Source: Motacilla alba alba (Eukaryota > Chordata > Aves > Passeriformes > Motacillidae). From it: a stretch of DNA of 64,000 bases. Under the pieces are notes generated by a model. That model searched no databases and was not told the DNA's origin. It worked only from the letters and a program-made list of their open reading frames with translations. Each line of letters opens with the position of its first letter. The stretch's first letter is position 1. Shown here in pieces: positions 1 through 13,200 of the stretch. The translations under genes were made by a program, and so were the position numbers. The stretch covers positions 12,263,619 to 12,327,618 of the forward strand of contig NC_052026.1 in assembly GCF_015832195.1 (NCBI RefSeq). Reading direction: 5' to 3'.

Positions 1-3000
1 CAGTGACTGGGACAGTTCCTTGGCACTGTTACAAGCAGGAGAGGCCGGGCCACAGGCCAGGTGCTCCTTCTCTTTCTACTGAAGATGGACATAAAGAACA
101 CTGAACAAGAAATGACAGATTTCACTGATGGGGTCTAATTTGGGTGAAGAAGCTGACAGTTACCATAAGATTTAAACCAAAATAAATAGTCTCAGACCAC
201 CTAAGAACACAGTGGACTTGGCAGTATTAGGTTTACAGTTAGACTCAATGATCTTAAAGGTCTTTTCAATCTAAATGCTTCTCAGATTTTAAGAATTACT
301 TAAATTGAATTAATTATATTGATATGCTAGTAAATGGAATACAGGAAAACATTCTTACTAAACACATCAAAATGCAACAGCTGAGGGGTTAAAATGCTAT
401 TATATATCTTACAGAAAATTAAATTTAACTTTATTTTTGAAAGACATAATGTAAAACAACATCCAAATCTCTCCTCTCTTTTTCATTTCATGAATTCTCT
501 ATGTAAGGGAGAGTTTTCTGTAAACAAATAAATCTGCAGGTTTGAATGCCAGTACATGATCAATTGCAGTGGAGAGAAAAGGTTTGAGCAAGAGTTGCCA
601 GACTGAATTTGAACCAGCTCTGCAGGAGTCAGAGCACAAGGGAGGAGAGCAGAGCAATGCCTTGTTTTGCAGAAAGCCTCCCTGAGTTTAAATATTTCTT
701 TGCCTGTAAATCTTTAGTCTCATACAGTGTTTAATAAAACCTGTCTGAGACATGCAGTCTTTCAGAAAAGCAATTGAATTTTTCTGTGAGGTCATACCGA
801 TTCAGCCCAAGTAACAACCTATTTTTTTTCTGTTATTTCATTTGCATTTTAATATTGTATGTCCTAAGGTGTTCTTTTTTAGTGTTCCTGTGGTTTCTTG
901 TGAAAAGAGGAAAGAAAATACATGAACGTGAAGTAGCTCTCTCAGCAAACATTTAATTAACTGGACAGCAATCTTGCTGGATAAAGATTGCATTTTCAAA
1001 TAAATGGAAACATTTTCATTGTATTTGAGAGAAGATGACCACCCATCATCTGCTGCAAAGTAAAAAATGTAGGAGAGCCTTATTTTCTTTTAGGAATTTA
1101 TAATAACACTCTAAAGGGTGAAAATAATACCCAGGGCTCTTTAATTCAAGTTATCTCCATTCCATTGTCCCAACAGCTGACTTGATAACAGACCCATGCC
1201 TTCACAGGTAGGTGTTAGTGGAATGAATAGTGATTGAGTTACAGGCAGTTATAAATAACCATGTTATTTAGCTCCAAGCAAAAACATGTTTATTTTTCCC
1301 TTAAATCACTTCAAATGTTTATGGCTTGCATAAATAAACTGGACAGGCTGAGGGAAAAGGTTTAGTAAATCACTGTTGTTTGCATGAATTTTGTCAACTA
1401 AAGAACTCTTGATCAGGTAAAAGAAAGTTCCATGAATATTGCTAATTTTTCTGGGTATAGGGAAGGCGCCTGTCTTCATGATGGTCTTTAAATCTTTTTT
1501 AAGCCCCTGCCTGAAAGCCAGTCTAGAATGACAAAGCACAAGAACAGACCAGGTACTCTGTTTCCTCACTGCACATTCAGTGCCTCTGCTCCAGACTCTT
1601 TTGTGTGCCCTTCATCTCCTGTTTGCTAGACCAAACACACACAATTTTATCAGCTTGTCCCTAACATGAGGTCTCCTCACTGCTTATCAAACTTTCCTCT
1701 CCTCTGGGTTCTGCTCAGTCCATGCTCAGAGCTGAGCACTGTTCTCTCACAGCCAAAACACTGCCTGCAGGGAATGGCAAACCAGGGCTCCTTTGCACCT
1801 GGCACACACAGGGGAGCACGCAGCACTCGCCTCACTGTGCTCTCCTTCCATGAGACACGAGCCTATCACAGCACAGGGAAGTGGCATGCAAACAACTTTC
1901 TTGGGAACATATTTTGCAGCTGTTACAAGCTAATTCTCATACAATTGGGGTTTTTAAAAATATTTTCCAGGTGTATTCCTTAGTCACTTTTCTCATTTTT
2001 TTCCCCTACCAGGTAATGTTCTAATGAACTGGAAAAAAACCTTTGAGCCCTTTTCAGCAAAAGGACAAAAAATTTAATGTTAGTATTCATTCTGTTAGCT
2101 AATATGGCACACTTTTTTTGGTAATCAAAAAAAGAACAAGCTGTACAGCCAAGTTACTTCTGAAAGGGTAAAATTCAGGCATGCTTTCTGCATGAAAGCA
2201 GATATTCCATGAATATTGCTTTTGCTTTGTGGAAAGTTCAAATACAGCAGTTGGAAATAGGTGTTGAGATATTTTGGCATGTTATCACATTTTAAGGGGT
2301 AAGTTCTTTTTCTAAATTACGGTCATTTAATTAATCCTGGTTGAAGGAGTCCAGAAGTTCTTTACCTGATGCCTGCCTTCTCTGAAAGAAGAAAGGTCAT
2401 TCTTAAAGCCCAGAAAAAATGGCAGTTTGAGGCTACAGATTTCTATAATGTTACTTGGCATGTATTCTTGTCAAAGAGAAACAAAGGCAGGAAATAAAAT
2501 ATTGATGACAAATTGTATTAGCACAAGAGCTGGAAATAGTATGTCTAAGCTTCTGATCTACCATTTTTGCTGGGGTTTAGCAAAATCCTTGCAATTAATA
2601 TGTTCTTGCAGCTGTACTGAATTTAACGTTGCCCAATTAAATCACTAAATAAGTTCTTTTCAGACCTTGTCAGGTAGTTTAATTTATGTTGGATTTACCT
2701 TCAAAATTGAGGAGTTTTGTTTAACTCAGCTGACATACCATCTGTCAAGTCAACCATGTGCTCAGTTAAGGGAATGTAGTTCCAGGCAGGCAATGAAGGA
2801 ATTGCTTCTCTAGAAAAGGAACAAAATCAAACTGTGCTAGGGCCTTTTGAGCACCAGTAAAGTATTTTGCAAAGTGGGGGAGCGCTGGGCACAGCTGCGT
2901 GCAGGAAAAGAATGAAAGGGAATATAGTCCAAGGCAAGATTTCCTGAGGCATAAAAGACCACAGCATAATATGTATTACTGGAGGAGAACATAGTTAATA

Positions 3001-5285
3001 GCTGTATATTTCTGAAATCAATAAATAGCAACAAAGAAATCTAAATTTTTTGTGCCTGTCTTGATGATGTTCGGGTCCTTCCCTAACATACCAGGCCCAC
3101 AAGTATTTATTTATGCACTTAACCTTCCTTAAAAATCATCACATGTGATGCTCAAGTGACTAAGCCTGGCAAGCATGAGAATTTTACAAGGTCATGTAGG
3201 ACTCAGACTTGAAACAATAAAATAAGAACCCTTGAGGTTTAGCATGTTTTCATTAGTGCTTTAGGTTTTGTGCATTTTAGACTACTTATGTGGTGTTAAA
3301 TGCTTCTGTATATGTTAGCAGTCCATTAATGCATGTTTTGAAATTGTGTAGATTAGTATTTTATGAATATGCACTTTTTATCTTCCTCTGATGTTCTCTG
3401 GAACTGTTTTTAACAGGCACTGGTAATGACATTTGAGTGGTATTTATAGCTTTATTTGCCTTGCTCTCTACTGGAAAGACTAATCTCTTAAACATTTCAT
3501 TCCAGTACCTCAGATTAATTTTCCACAAATCAACTTCAAACAAATTCTAGTGCAGACATTCTTACACTGCAGAAACTATCCCATCTCAGATAAAAGCATG
3601 GTATAGTTAGGACAAAGGGCAAGGGACAGTCATCTTTTTGCAAATCAGCAAAAGATAGCTGCAAGCAGTTGCAATCAAGAATAAAATTACATTTATTTCA
3701 ATACATCAGAAAAATAAACATCTGCCTACTCTACTCACCATTCCTTTAATAAATGTAAATAGTTTCATAAAATTTGTACAGCTTGTCATTTTTAATGACT
3801 ATTCATTCTTTTCTGAATAACTGCAACAGAGTTTTACTAATCAGTTTTTATGATCAGTCCTGAAGTGACTTGGTTTTATTATTCTCCTTGCTGTTTTCTA
3901 GAGATACCCAGGTTTCATATTTCCTTCCTGCAACTCCAGTTTTTCTTCACATTCAAGTCTTGTTTCTTCCCACAGATACTAAAGAACAGTTTGATTCTTC
4001 TATCTATCTTTACTCCTGCTCAGTGCCATTTATTCTACATTGTTTCATAATATCAAGGTAACTGCAGAAAACAGAGGTGAGGACCATAGAAATCTTAGCT
4101 AATGAACAAGCTTGGGCAGGAGTAAAATACCATAAGCTTTCAGCAGTTTGATATTTCATACCAGTGATCAACATGAGACATTTTTAACAGCTCACACTAC
4201 AGGCCTTATGAGAGTATGTATTTTTGGTGAGAAAAAATGCTGCTGGTTTCAGGTCACTGCATTTTAGTTTGGTAGCAAAACTTTTTGTATCAACAACAGT
4301 TTTATTTCACCAGATGTGTACCATCCCATGAAAAATACCACACTGGAAAAGCAGACAGCTTGTGCTCCCGTTGTTTTGATGCCAGTTCTTCTATTAACAG
4401 CTAAGATTGGGCTTAGGTTTGGCATCAGATTTTATTCTCAAGTAGGCAGCTGCTTCTAGAAAAGGGCCAAAACTGTTTCTGTGTCAAAACCACAATTACA
4501 AAAATTCAGCATAGCCTGCCAGCCAGCTCATCTTTCACAGGAGTATAAAGTGTCCTGCAGAACAACTGGAATGATTTTGAAAGCTGCTTTAAGTTTCAAC
4601 AGCATTGCTGGTTTCTCTTTTAAAGGTCTGTAGGTGAATATTTTCTGCAGGTGAATTTCCTGCAGGTAAATGTTTACTGAGTATCTTATGCCTTCTAAAG
4701 AGGCAAAACACCATGACAGCAGTTCCTTTCCTCACAAGCAAGACATCATTTTTTTTAGCAGAGACTATTGAAATTTCCCATTTAAAGTGTAGATTTTAAA
4801 GTGAAAAAAATTCAACTGTGAAATAGATATTTAGCTCCTTTAATAAGCAAAACTATTGTCAACATATTCCTATAGACATTGCTTTTAATTGTAACAATAA
4901 TTTAATTCAAGGCAGTCTCAAAGTTCAATGAAGTTATGTTAAAAAAAAAAGTTTATGCTTCCAGCAGCATCATAGCTGGAAACTATGATGTAACACATTT
5001 CTTATTTCTTAACTGTGCCCAGACAACACATCATTACTGCATTTGCAATCAGCCAAATGACTGAATTCAATGAGAACTTTGAAACTGCAGAGAGAACAAA
5101 ACCAACATACAAAAATAAATAACATGGTTTTGCATTTGAAATACCTGTAGATGGTAAAACAAGTTTTCATGTTAACCTGCTGCCATGAAGCTTGAAGAAG
5201 CCCCACTGGGCCTTTAAAAATCCAGCACCTTATATCATTATTTTCACTATAAAGAAAGTAAGCTTATTATTTCTCTTTCAAATTA
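1..5285. other. Intergenic, nothing recognised
   Basis: AT-rich sequence downstream of RIPK2L. ORFs are short, lack splice context or similarity, and are scattered over all frames. No RNA gene or clear transposon seen. Confidence 0.5.
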
Positions 5286-5760
5286 TGCAGGTTTTAGCTG
5301 GGATGGAGTTAATTTTCTCCAAAGGAGCTCATATGGGGCTGTATTTTGAATTTGTACTGAAAACAGTGTTGACAATTCAGGGATGTTTTGTTATTGCCAA
5401 ACAAAGAGCCACGGCCTTTCTGCCCCTCACCCCACCAGGGAGGAGGCTGGGGGTGCACAAGGAGCTGGGGGAGGATGAGCTGGGACAACTGACCACAGCT
5501 GGCCAAAGGGATACTCCAGACCATGTGGCATCAAGCTCAGCTAGGGAAGGAGGAAGGGGAAGACATTTGGAATGATGGCATTTGTCATCTTAAGTAACCA
5601 TTACATGGGATGGAGCCCTGCTTTCCTGGAGATGGCTGAACACCTGCCTGCCCTTGGCAAGTGGTGAATTAATTCCATGTTTTCCTTTGATTGTGTGCAG
5701 CTTTTGCTTTACCTGTTAAATTGTCTGGCTCTCAACCAGCACGTTTTCTCACTTTACTGT
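5286..5760 (+). mobile_element. Solo LTR of an avian ERVL-type endogenous retrovirus
   Basis: The stretch from about 5290 (ttttagctgggatggagtta) through cctgctttcctggagatggc to cacgttttctcactttactg follows the layout of a common avian ERVL long terminal repeat, as I recall it. It has the sense orientation, is diverged by scattered changes and small gaps, and stops short of the usual 3' end. No retroviral coding sequence is seen nearby, so this is an old solo LTR fragment with no protein content. Confidence 0.72.
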
Positions 5761-6822
5761 TGTGGAGCATAGTTGTCTTCTGGGACAAATGTTCTTTTCA
5801 GCATCCAGTGTGAGGCTTGAAGGGTTCAAGGTAACAACAGATTTTACTGGAATGTGTTGGATCACATTTGTAGCTGCTGTTGCTGTTGATCTGTTGACAG
5901 GCTCCTGTGCTTGCCACGGCATTTTTTTGCCTTCTGTACACAAGTGTCTGGTGCTCGTTAGTGGCCGGGCTGTTGTTTTCACTGCCTGCTGTACCACTTA
6001 TCTTCCTTCACTGTGCTTGGGAACATTCTGATAACAGCAGTGTTTCTGGACAGACCAGAACTCCATGTGAACTCGAGTCAAAGACTCCATGACCTGAGGA
6101 TGAGTTCAAGCAGCAGCAGGACACTCCAAAGCATCTGCAACTGTGGGGGAGTCCAGGCCAGAGCAAGAAAACCTCCCAGTATTCCCAGGCTGTCTCCCAT
6201 TGGAGTACAACCATGACAACAGTTCAGCAGAACCACCATTTCAAAATTACCAACTTGGCACCTCTTCTGCCTGGTTTAATTTTACATTTGAGCTGCAGAC
6301 ATGTTTAGAGAGATACAGGGATGTAAAGTGTTAACGTTTCTCCCTTTAATGAGTACTCCAAGTCCCGCCTCTCTGAAGTACTGATGTACTGCTACATTTT
6401 CATATGACAATTTGTGAGGAAAATGAAGTAATTTATATGCATAATATAAAACTTCCAAGTCTTACTTAAGGCCCTACTGAAGAAATATTTCTTGATTGTC
6501 TGAAGCCTTTCACTATAACAGCTGGCTCAGATATGAGTGCAGTGAAAGGCAGTCAGTTTTTTCTCCTCATCCAGTATTCTGTTGATCATTATCCTTATTT
6601 GGAAGTATTTATAAATAGCCATTCTTCCATATTGTGACCTCCAAAAAGTCATGATTCATTTTCCTCCCTTCTAAAGAAAAAAAAAAGCAAGGAAATAAGG
6701 TGTCATCTCACTTGAACTCTGTTTGCTCTGGCACATATTGCACTTTTCCCATCTCTGAGGTCCAAATCAGCATTTGTTATACCAGTTTTGGCAATTTCTG
6801 TTGGCAGCAGTTGACTTGACCT
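5761..6822. other. Intergenic between LTR and RIPK2L 3' end
   Basis: Overlapping short ORFs in several frames with no similarity. It may include further RIPK2L 3' UTR if the poly(A) site is farther than proposed. Confidence 0.45.
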
Positions 6823-6828
6823 TTTAAT
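6823..6828 (-). terminator. Candidate poly(A) signal of RIPK2L
   Basis: TTTAAT on the plus strand reads ATTAAA on the minus strand, about 170 bases after the RIPK2L stop. It is the first common poly(A) hexamer I see downstream; another lies near 6345-6350. Placement is by motif only. Confidence 0.35.
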
Positions 6829-6994
6829 CCAGTTAGCTTTTTCCACTACAGCACTCAAATAATGGGCTGTTGGAAGAATTGCCTTTGGTCAATGAGTTGT
6901 GAGACACCAACGTAAATCTTTTGCCATCACAAATTACTAGAGCTCAGATGCATACAACAGACTGTGAAAAAAATCAGTCACAATAACAGCCTGT

Positions 6995-7299
6995 TTACCT
7001 TGGAAGGACAGTCTGGGCATGAATGACTTGTCCCAGAGGAATACATTTGTTCACTGAAAGTGCAGTCACTACAGCTTGTGCTGCCCTCTCCCCGAGGCAC
7101 AGGCAGGTGTCCAGCAGTGCCCGGGCGCGGGCGGTCACGGTGGGGCAGGAGGTGATGCTCTCGTAATCCATTCGGGACAGGGTCTGCTGCGAGCGGAGCA
7201 CGTCCAGCAGGTGGTTCAGGCGTCCTTCTGTCATGCAGCTCAGTATGCTCTGTCTCTGGCAGGCAAGGATTTGACAGCAGTTTCCTTTGCTGCAAGGAC
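6995..7299 (-). CDS. RIPK2L coding exon 12: C-terminal CARD and stop
   Basis: 305 bp, residues 485-585 with TAA at 6997-6995. The CARD (about 492-575) aligns along its length with that of RIPK2: SILSCMTEGRLNHLLDVL with DIVNQMTEACLNQSLDALL, and MDYESITSCPT with EDYELVSTKPT. Y530 corresponds to the RIPK2 CARD Tyr474. The tail after the CARD is about ten residues, shorter than in human RIPK2. This exon is much richer in G+C and CpG than the rest of the gene. Confidence 0.92.
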
Positions 7300-10200
7300 C
7301 TTGAGTGAAAAGGAAAACAAAATGAGATAAACCAAGTGCTTTTGTCATCCAGAAATCGTTAGCAAGTGATAGCATCGACACCAGAAATATGAACTCAGTA
7401 GAGGAAGGAAGGAGGAGGAGTTAGTTTGTTTGCAGTCTATGTTTGAAACTAGGCCAAAAGTATTTTCATCTCCTGTTTGAAACTCACAAAGACCAGATTA
7501 CAGCAAGTAAGTGTTTCTAAACCTCTGGGTGCTCAGATTGTGTGAGGGGAGAAGATTTTCAGGTCATGCTCTATTCATCTAGCATTTGTATTTGACTTCA
7601 TGCAAAGCACCTTGGCTGGACACAGATGAGAAAACTTTCTCCTATAAAGGTGGAAGGACAGGTAACAGGTACTTCAGGGTAGCAGAAGAGTTTGAAACAT
7701 GTAACGTGAAACTGGGAAAATGAATATAGATCAAAGTCAAACTAATACCAAAAGTAATACTCTTGATAAAATGGTTGAGAGCTTTGAGTTCTGCCTCTTT
7801 TTATGAGGTGATTAGAATACCTAGTGCTGACATTAGGGTTTTTAGTGTACAGTAAATAGCATACACCAACAGAAAATTAATAACCAAAAGTCGTGTTGCT
7901 TTGGAGAGCATGCTTCTGTCATTCTGATTTCTGAGTGTTGCCAGGAGAGTTCTGTGATGAACTTTTCCTGCATGGTCTAGTCTGTTGATTTATTAGAAAT
8001 TATGTCATCACTCAAGTTAGTTGCCATGGAGAAGGACAGCCATCTAGATTGAGACTTGTTATAGGCCAGTTTGCAAAAAGTTAGCATAAAAACCTCACAA
8101 AGCTTCACCCACAGGCAAAGAGTCTTCACAAATCAAAAGCTGACCCTTTCTGCCTCTGTCCTTCAGGAAGACCTGAGATGATGTGAGGGGATGAAGGGTC
8201 CCCTATCACCTGTTTCTGTAGTCAATAGCTACTTTTGCAGAGGTAGGCAATACACAGCTTATGATTGCAAAAGAATATTCCAGACCTAAACAACTAATGT
8301 ATTTCACATTCAGTGTGTGCTATGTTTTTTGTATTTTTATTGTGGTCTTTTCAGAACTGTTCTCAGCCTCACGGTGGTCCTAAAAGAAAAGAACAAGCCA
8401 ATGTTCTCAGTGGTCAGTGCCTGAACTTCTGAGAACAGAGGAGCAGCTATACACAAATAGAGACATTTGTATCAAGTTAGAATCAGTTACTACTCTGAAT
8501 ACCTGAAAATGTGCACAAAATTTGGAAATATCTGTTTCCTCCAAGTTATAAACAATTTAATCACTGAGATCTGGCCAAGGTGAGTACTGCCAGCTCAAAG
8601 TGGCAATGGTGCCATACCTGTCACTGCTTGTCCAAGGTACATTGGCTGTGGTCTGTGCTTAGGAGCCAGTGCTGGGGAGCTGTGCTGACTGCTCTCTTTG
8701 CCTGCAGTTGAACCAGATGAAGGATTTGTGCAAAAGGAGCTTGATTTTCTTCTCTCAGAGCCTGGGTGATCTAGAAAAAGTTTAAGATGAGCAAGATTAG
8801 ACCTCTGAATTGAACAACAAGAAAACATTACACATATGTCAGGCGCTACAGGAGACAGGAGCTGAAGACTGACTTGAGATTACTTAGGCTCTTGTTAATA
8901 CATCATTATTCCTAGGAAAACTTTGGCATATATTACTACACACATCTGGCTTTTCTGTCTGTAGGAAGTTGTTCTTGAAGTTATGGAACATTTTATTCTG
9001 TCCATAAGTCTGATGGCTATTGATCAGAACTGAAGTGCTTGGAAATGCAGATGTTGCTACAGGTGAATTGACTTCTGATGTCTCAGTTTTTGTACCTGAA
9101 GGCATGAGAAATACAGGCTGTCTATTCTTGACACAAATATAAATACTTAGGACAAAGCTACATTGGAAAGGCAAAGAAAGTTATCTATATAGGAACAGTG
9201 ATTATCAGGAATTATTCACATGTTCCTGGCAACATTGCCTTTTTAAAAATATTTCCAGATAAGATAAAGATTTTAAAGATATCTCCATTTCTTAGCAGAT
9301 TACAAAAAAAAAACCAAAAACCCAGTTATTCCTGGTGGCACAAAGCAGCCAGATGATTCCCAGAAGGGACTTGTTCTCTCAAAAGCAACAGCCAATATTT
9401 GATGTGTGAGAGAAAGGCAGCTCTACATTTACAGCTCAGTATTCTAAAAAAAAAAATTAGTACTTTTTTTTAATCTATACATCTCAGTGGAAAGCTTTGT
9501 GGTGTCTCTGCAGTGAACTCTGTGGCTTCCTGCAGTGAACTCATGCTTCAGATGATACCAGTAGAGAGCACAGCTTTCCTCTGAGAAGCAACAATTTTAC
9601 AGGAAAAATTACATTTCGATATGGAACAACTAGTAATATTTGTCCTTTCTTTGTAACAGCTGGAGCGAATATAAGTCAAGACAGTGACCTTTGGTTGCTG
9701 TTGCATTCTGTGGGGTAGTACTTGAGACACCCATCTCAATATTATCTCTTCCTGCTGTATTTGCACTGCTATCAAGTAGAACATTTGGCAAGCTTGGCAC
9801 TACAAGAGGAATTTTCTTGCTGATTAAGCGATTGCCTTTTTGTGGACAGATGATCTGAAAGAGATCAAAATAGAGAAGAGTTATCTTCTTGGCAACTTTT
9901 GTTCCAAAACCTTTTCTAAACAGGAGAGGTTCAAAACAAACCCCAAGGGGAGGAGGTTGTTTTTGCAGGAGCAATGTCAGAGTGAGCTGCTTGGAAAAGG
10001 GTAAAGCAGTGGGGTTTGTTGGACGGAGTTACCCTGGCCAGGAACATTTTGCCCAAGTGTTTGGATTACACAGTGTCCAGCTGTCAGGAGGAATAAGCAG
10101 CTGATGAAGTACTCTGGAGACTCCTGTGCCACGAACTCACCTCTGAATTGCATGTGCCTCTCTGCAGGGTGAAGGTCTCTGAGCCTTTGCATGCGTTAAG

Positions 10201-13200
10201 CGCTCTCTCCTGGAAGAGGAAAGCCACAGTAACTGCAGTGAGTGTAGACCTGGTTTGTGCCATTCACAGCTGCCAGAAGCAACAGTTTATAGTAACATAA
10301 CTTCTACTGGCAAGGTGTTATACTGTAAGGTACACTTGTATATAGTAACAGTGAACAGCACAGAGTGAATGGGCATAGAATCTGACAAAATTCTACCCTG
10401 TTACTCGTTCCAGTGTTTCACATTTATTTTAAAACCCACTGTTGAATCATGCAGGGGAAGGGGAAAATAAGCTTGTATTGAGAGAGATTGGGCTAGCTAG
10501 AACATGTTTGCCTTTAAGTAGCCAAACAGCATGGCCATCCTGTGTTCAGTGTGCCAAACTGTCTGCAGTAAGGATGTGCCAATACTTGTAACTTTTTTTC
10601 AATTTGTACATCCACAGCAGATTTGTTAAACTATTGTTTTTTTAGATTTTATACTTCAACACTTGTGAATCAATTTCCCAGAAACTTCAGTTTCATTTTC
10701 AGAGTAATTTTGCACTTATCAGTTCAGTTGTTTGAACTGATAAGTGCAAAATTGAATTGTGCTCACTAATAAAATAAATCTTCACAATCTAACAAATTAA
10801 AAAATAAAACCTTGCTCAAGGGAGATTGAAGCATTAAATTATGGAGTATTTGGCAGTACAATCTTAAATAAACTTCAACAATAATAAAAATTACTTTGAC
10901 TCTAACTATGCCACCTATTAAAACATTGATCAAGGCTGTTCTGTAAGCCCAGAACGTGATTGCAACATATAGAAATAGTCCTGCATGCATTAACATACAC
11001 AATGCACAGTAATGAAACCAACAACACAGCATGGGTTGTGTAACTCCAGCTAGAGTCAGAGTCCTTGTCCAAGGGCCAAAACACATGTTTTCCCCCAGTG
11101 CCTATGTTACCCAGCTAGGATGCAGCTCTGCTTGTGGCAGTACCATTTGTGCCATGGCAGTGTAAGCAGATGGGGAGTTAGCTCCATCCCTCGGTCCCTG
11201 GCTGTTCCCCATCCCCTCCTGTGGAATTAGAGAGCCCTGAGACCCTGGGGTGAGCAGTGCCTTGGCCTGAAAGCCTGGCAATTTAGAAGCAGTGAAGGGT
11301 ACAGAGCAGTGCTGTTACTGGTATTGCTAGAGGTACCAATGCTGTTCAGGTTTTGAACTAAATGGTTTCTAACCAGTAATACAAAAAAACTGTCCTTGGT
11401 TCTCACTCTAATCTGCAGTACTTGAGCTGATGTTTGTTCTCACTCACATGGGTTTGCCAGTCTGACTCCAGGTGGTGACTAGAAAGAAGTTGTATTTTTA
11501 AAATAGCAGGTAGCAATTGACTAATATTCTAGAGAACCTCATAATATATATTCTACAATTTCTGAATGAACCTGAAGTGCCAAAGGGTACTCTCCAGCTC
11601 TCTGGCATGACCAGTAAAACAATCGAGACAAAATCTTCACAGGTTTTGGGTCAGAAAGATCGCAATTGAATTAATCAAGTAATGTTGTAGGAGAACATGA
11701 AATTTTGCACTGACCTTTGCGTCCATCAAATTGTAGATTGCTGCAGAAATTACCTCCTTATTTATACTAGTCAAAACTCCATTTAGAAGGTGTACACATT
11801 CTGTAGGGGTAATAAAGCATTTTAAATACCACATTGTGTATGAAAGCATATATACATTTAGGCATCATCATATTGCAACTAACTTTACTATTATATTGAG
11901 AAAATGGACGAAATAGAGGAAATTGGTTTAATACAACTTCCACCTCATACTTTACTTTATAGTAAACAAAATTTTGGAGACAAATAAGTCAATTTCTGGT
12001 AGGAAGCTTCAGTTAGAGGAAACATCAAAGGTAGTCTGATGATCCAAAGACCATTTCCACTTCAATTGTTCAGAGTGCTAAAGTAATGTTTCTATAAAGA
12101 CTGTCTCCATTACAGATCTTGCACAGAAAGAAATCCTGACTGTTACCTGCAGTATGTGGTCTGTAATCTGGTTCTTGATGCCAGCACAGAGCAATGAGGT
12201 GCAGTAGTCTGTTCCTCTCAGGCAAATTGCTTGGTATTAACTTTTCTGAAATGCCTGGCCTCAAACTGCTGCAGATTCCTCTCAAAACATCAAGCAGGGG
12301 TCCTTGGCCTGCAATTTAAAAGAAAATGTCGCTTCCAAAAATATTAAAGACCTCTTAAAATGACATCCAACGCAAGTAATATTGTATATTTTAAAACAAA
12401 GACTGCTTTTTTAAAAGGAAAAATATATTAATGCTCTTGTAAATAGATATGCTAGCCTTTAACATTAGCTATAGCTGCTTATTGCAAGAGGACTTATCTT
12501 CCAGGATGAAGAACTCTGTCCAATATTGAGTCACAAACGGTTATGTAAACTTGCACTGCAAATTACATGCACAGATTCCTCAGGAATACATGCTATTATT
12601 TTAAGCAGAGTTTTTTATAAAGCCTTACACTCACATTATGAGAGCAGAACAAAAGAATTGTAAAAAAAAAGAAATCTACTTTGAGCAGCCTCAAGATGGC
12701 AGCCATAAGCTGTATGGGCATTTAGATATTATTCCATGCGGTACTTTTTGAAGGTCCTCAGTCTGGAAAATACACAAGTCCTTCAATCAGTTTTGCCATG
12801 CAGAATGAAGCCCTTACTGATCTCCACTTCCATGAAACTGGGATAGTTCCTAGACAGTGACAATTATTATACAGTGCTTTGCAAACTAAGATCTCTAAAA
12901 GTGCTCACACTTTCATCTAAGAAAGTAAGATTCCCTGCTTGCTTGAGATAATTCATCATGAACTGACATTTCTGGATTGGTATTTGAAACTCACAGCAAC
13001 TGTAAAAATGAGTATTCTGCTCATTCAGTTAATTACTTGTCACTGATTTTAAAATTCCAGCTGACAAATATGAAGTGCTGTTCCTTCTCACTGATGGTCC
13101 ATGGAAAACCCAACTCAGTGGCAGTGCTTCAGCAAGCACAGATTGATACTAGTGGGGGAAGAAGCTCTGCCTTTTCCCTTCAGAAAGAGCAGCTTCTTTG

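Noticed and set aside
5286..5760. ORFs on both strands inside the LTR
   Set aside because: Solo LTR sequence without retroviral genes; ORFs are chance.
1..6994. Search for MLYCD, the neighbour of OSGIN1 in mammals
   Set aside because: No ORF or exon in the window matches malonyl-CoA decarboxylase; if present it lies beyond the left edge.
7076..7330. Plus-strand ORF of 84 codons opposite the CARD exon
   Set aside because: Antisense shadow of a G+C-rich coding exon.
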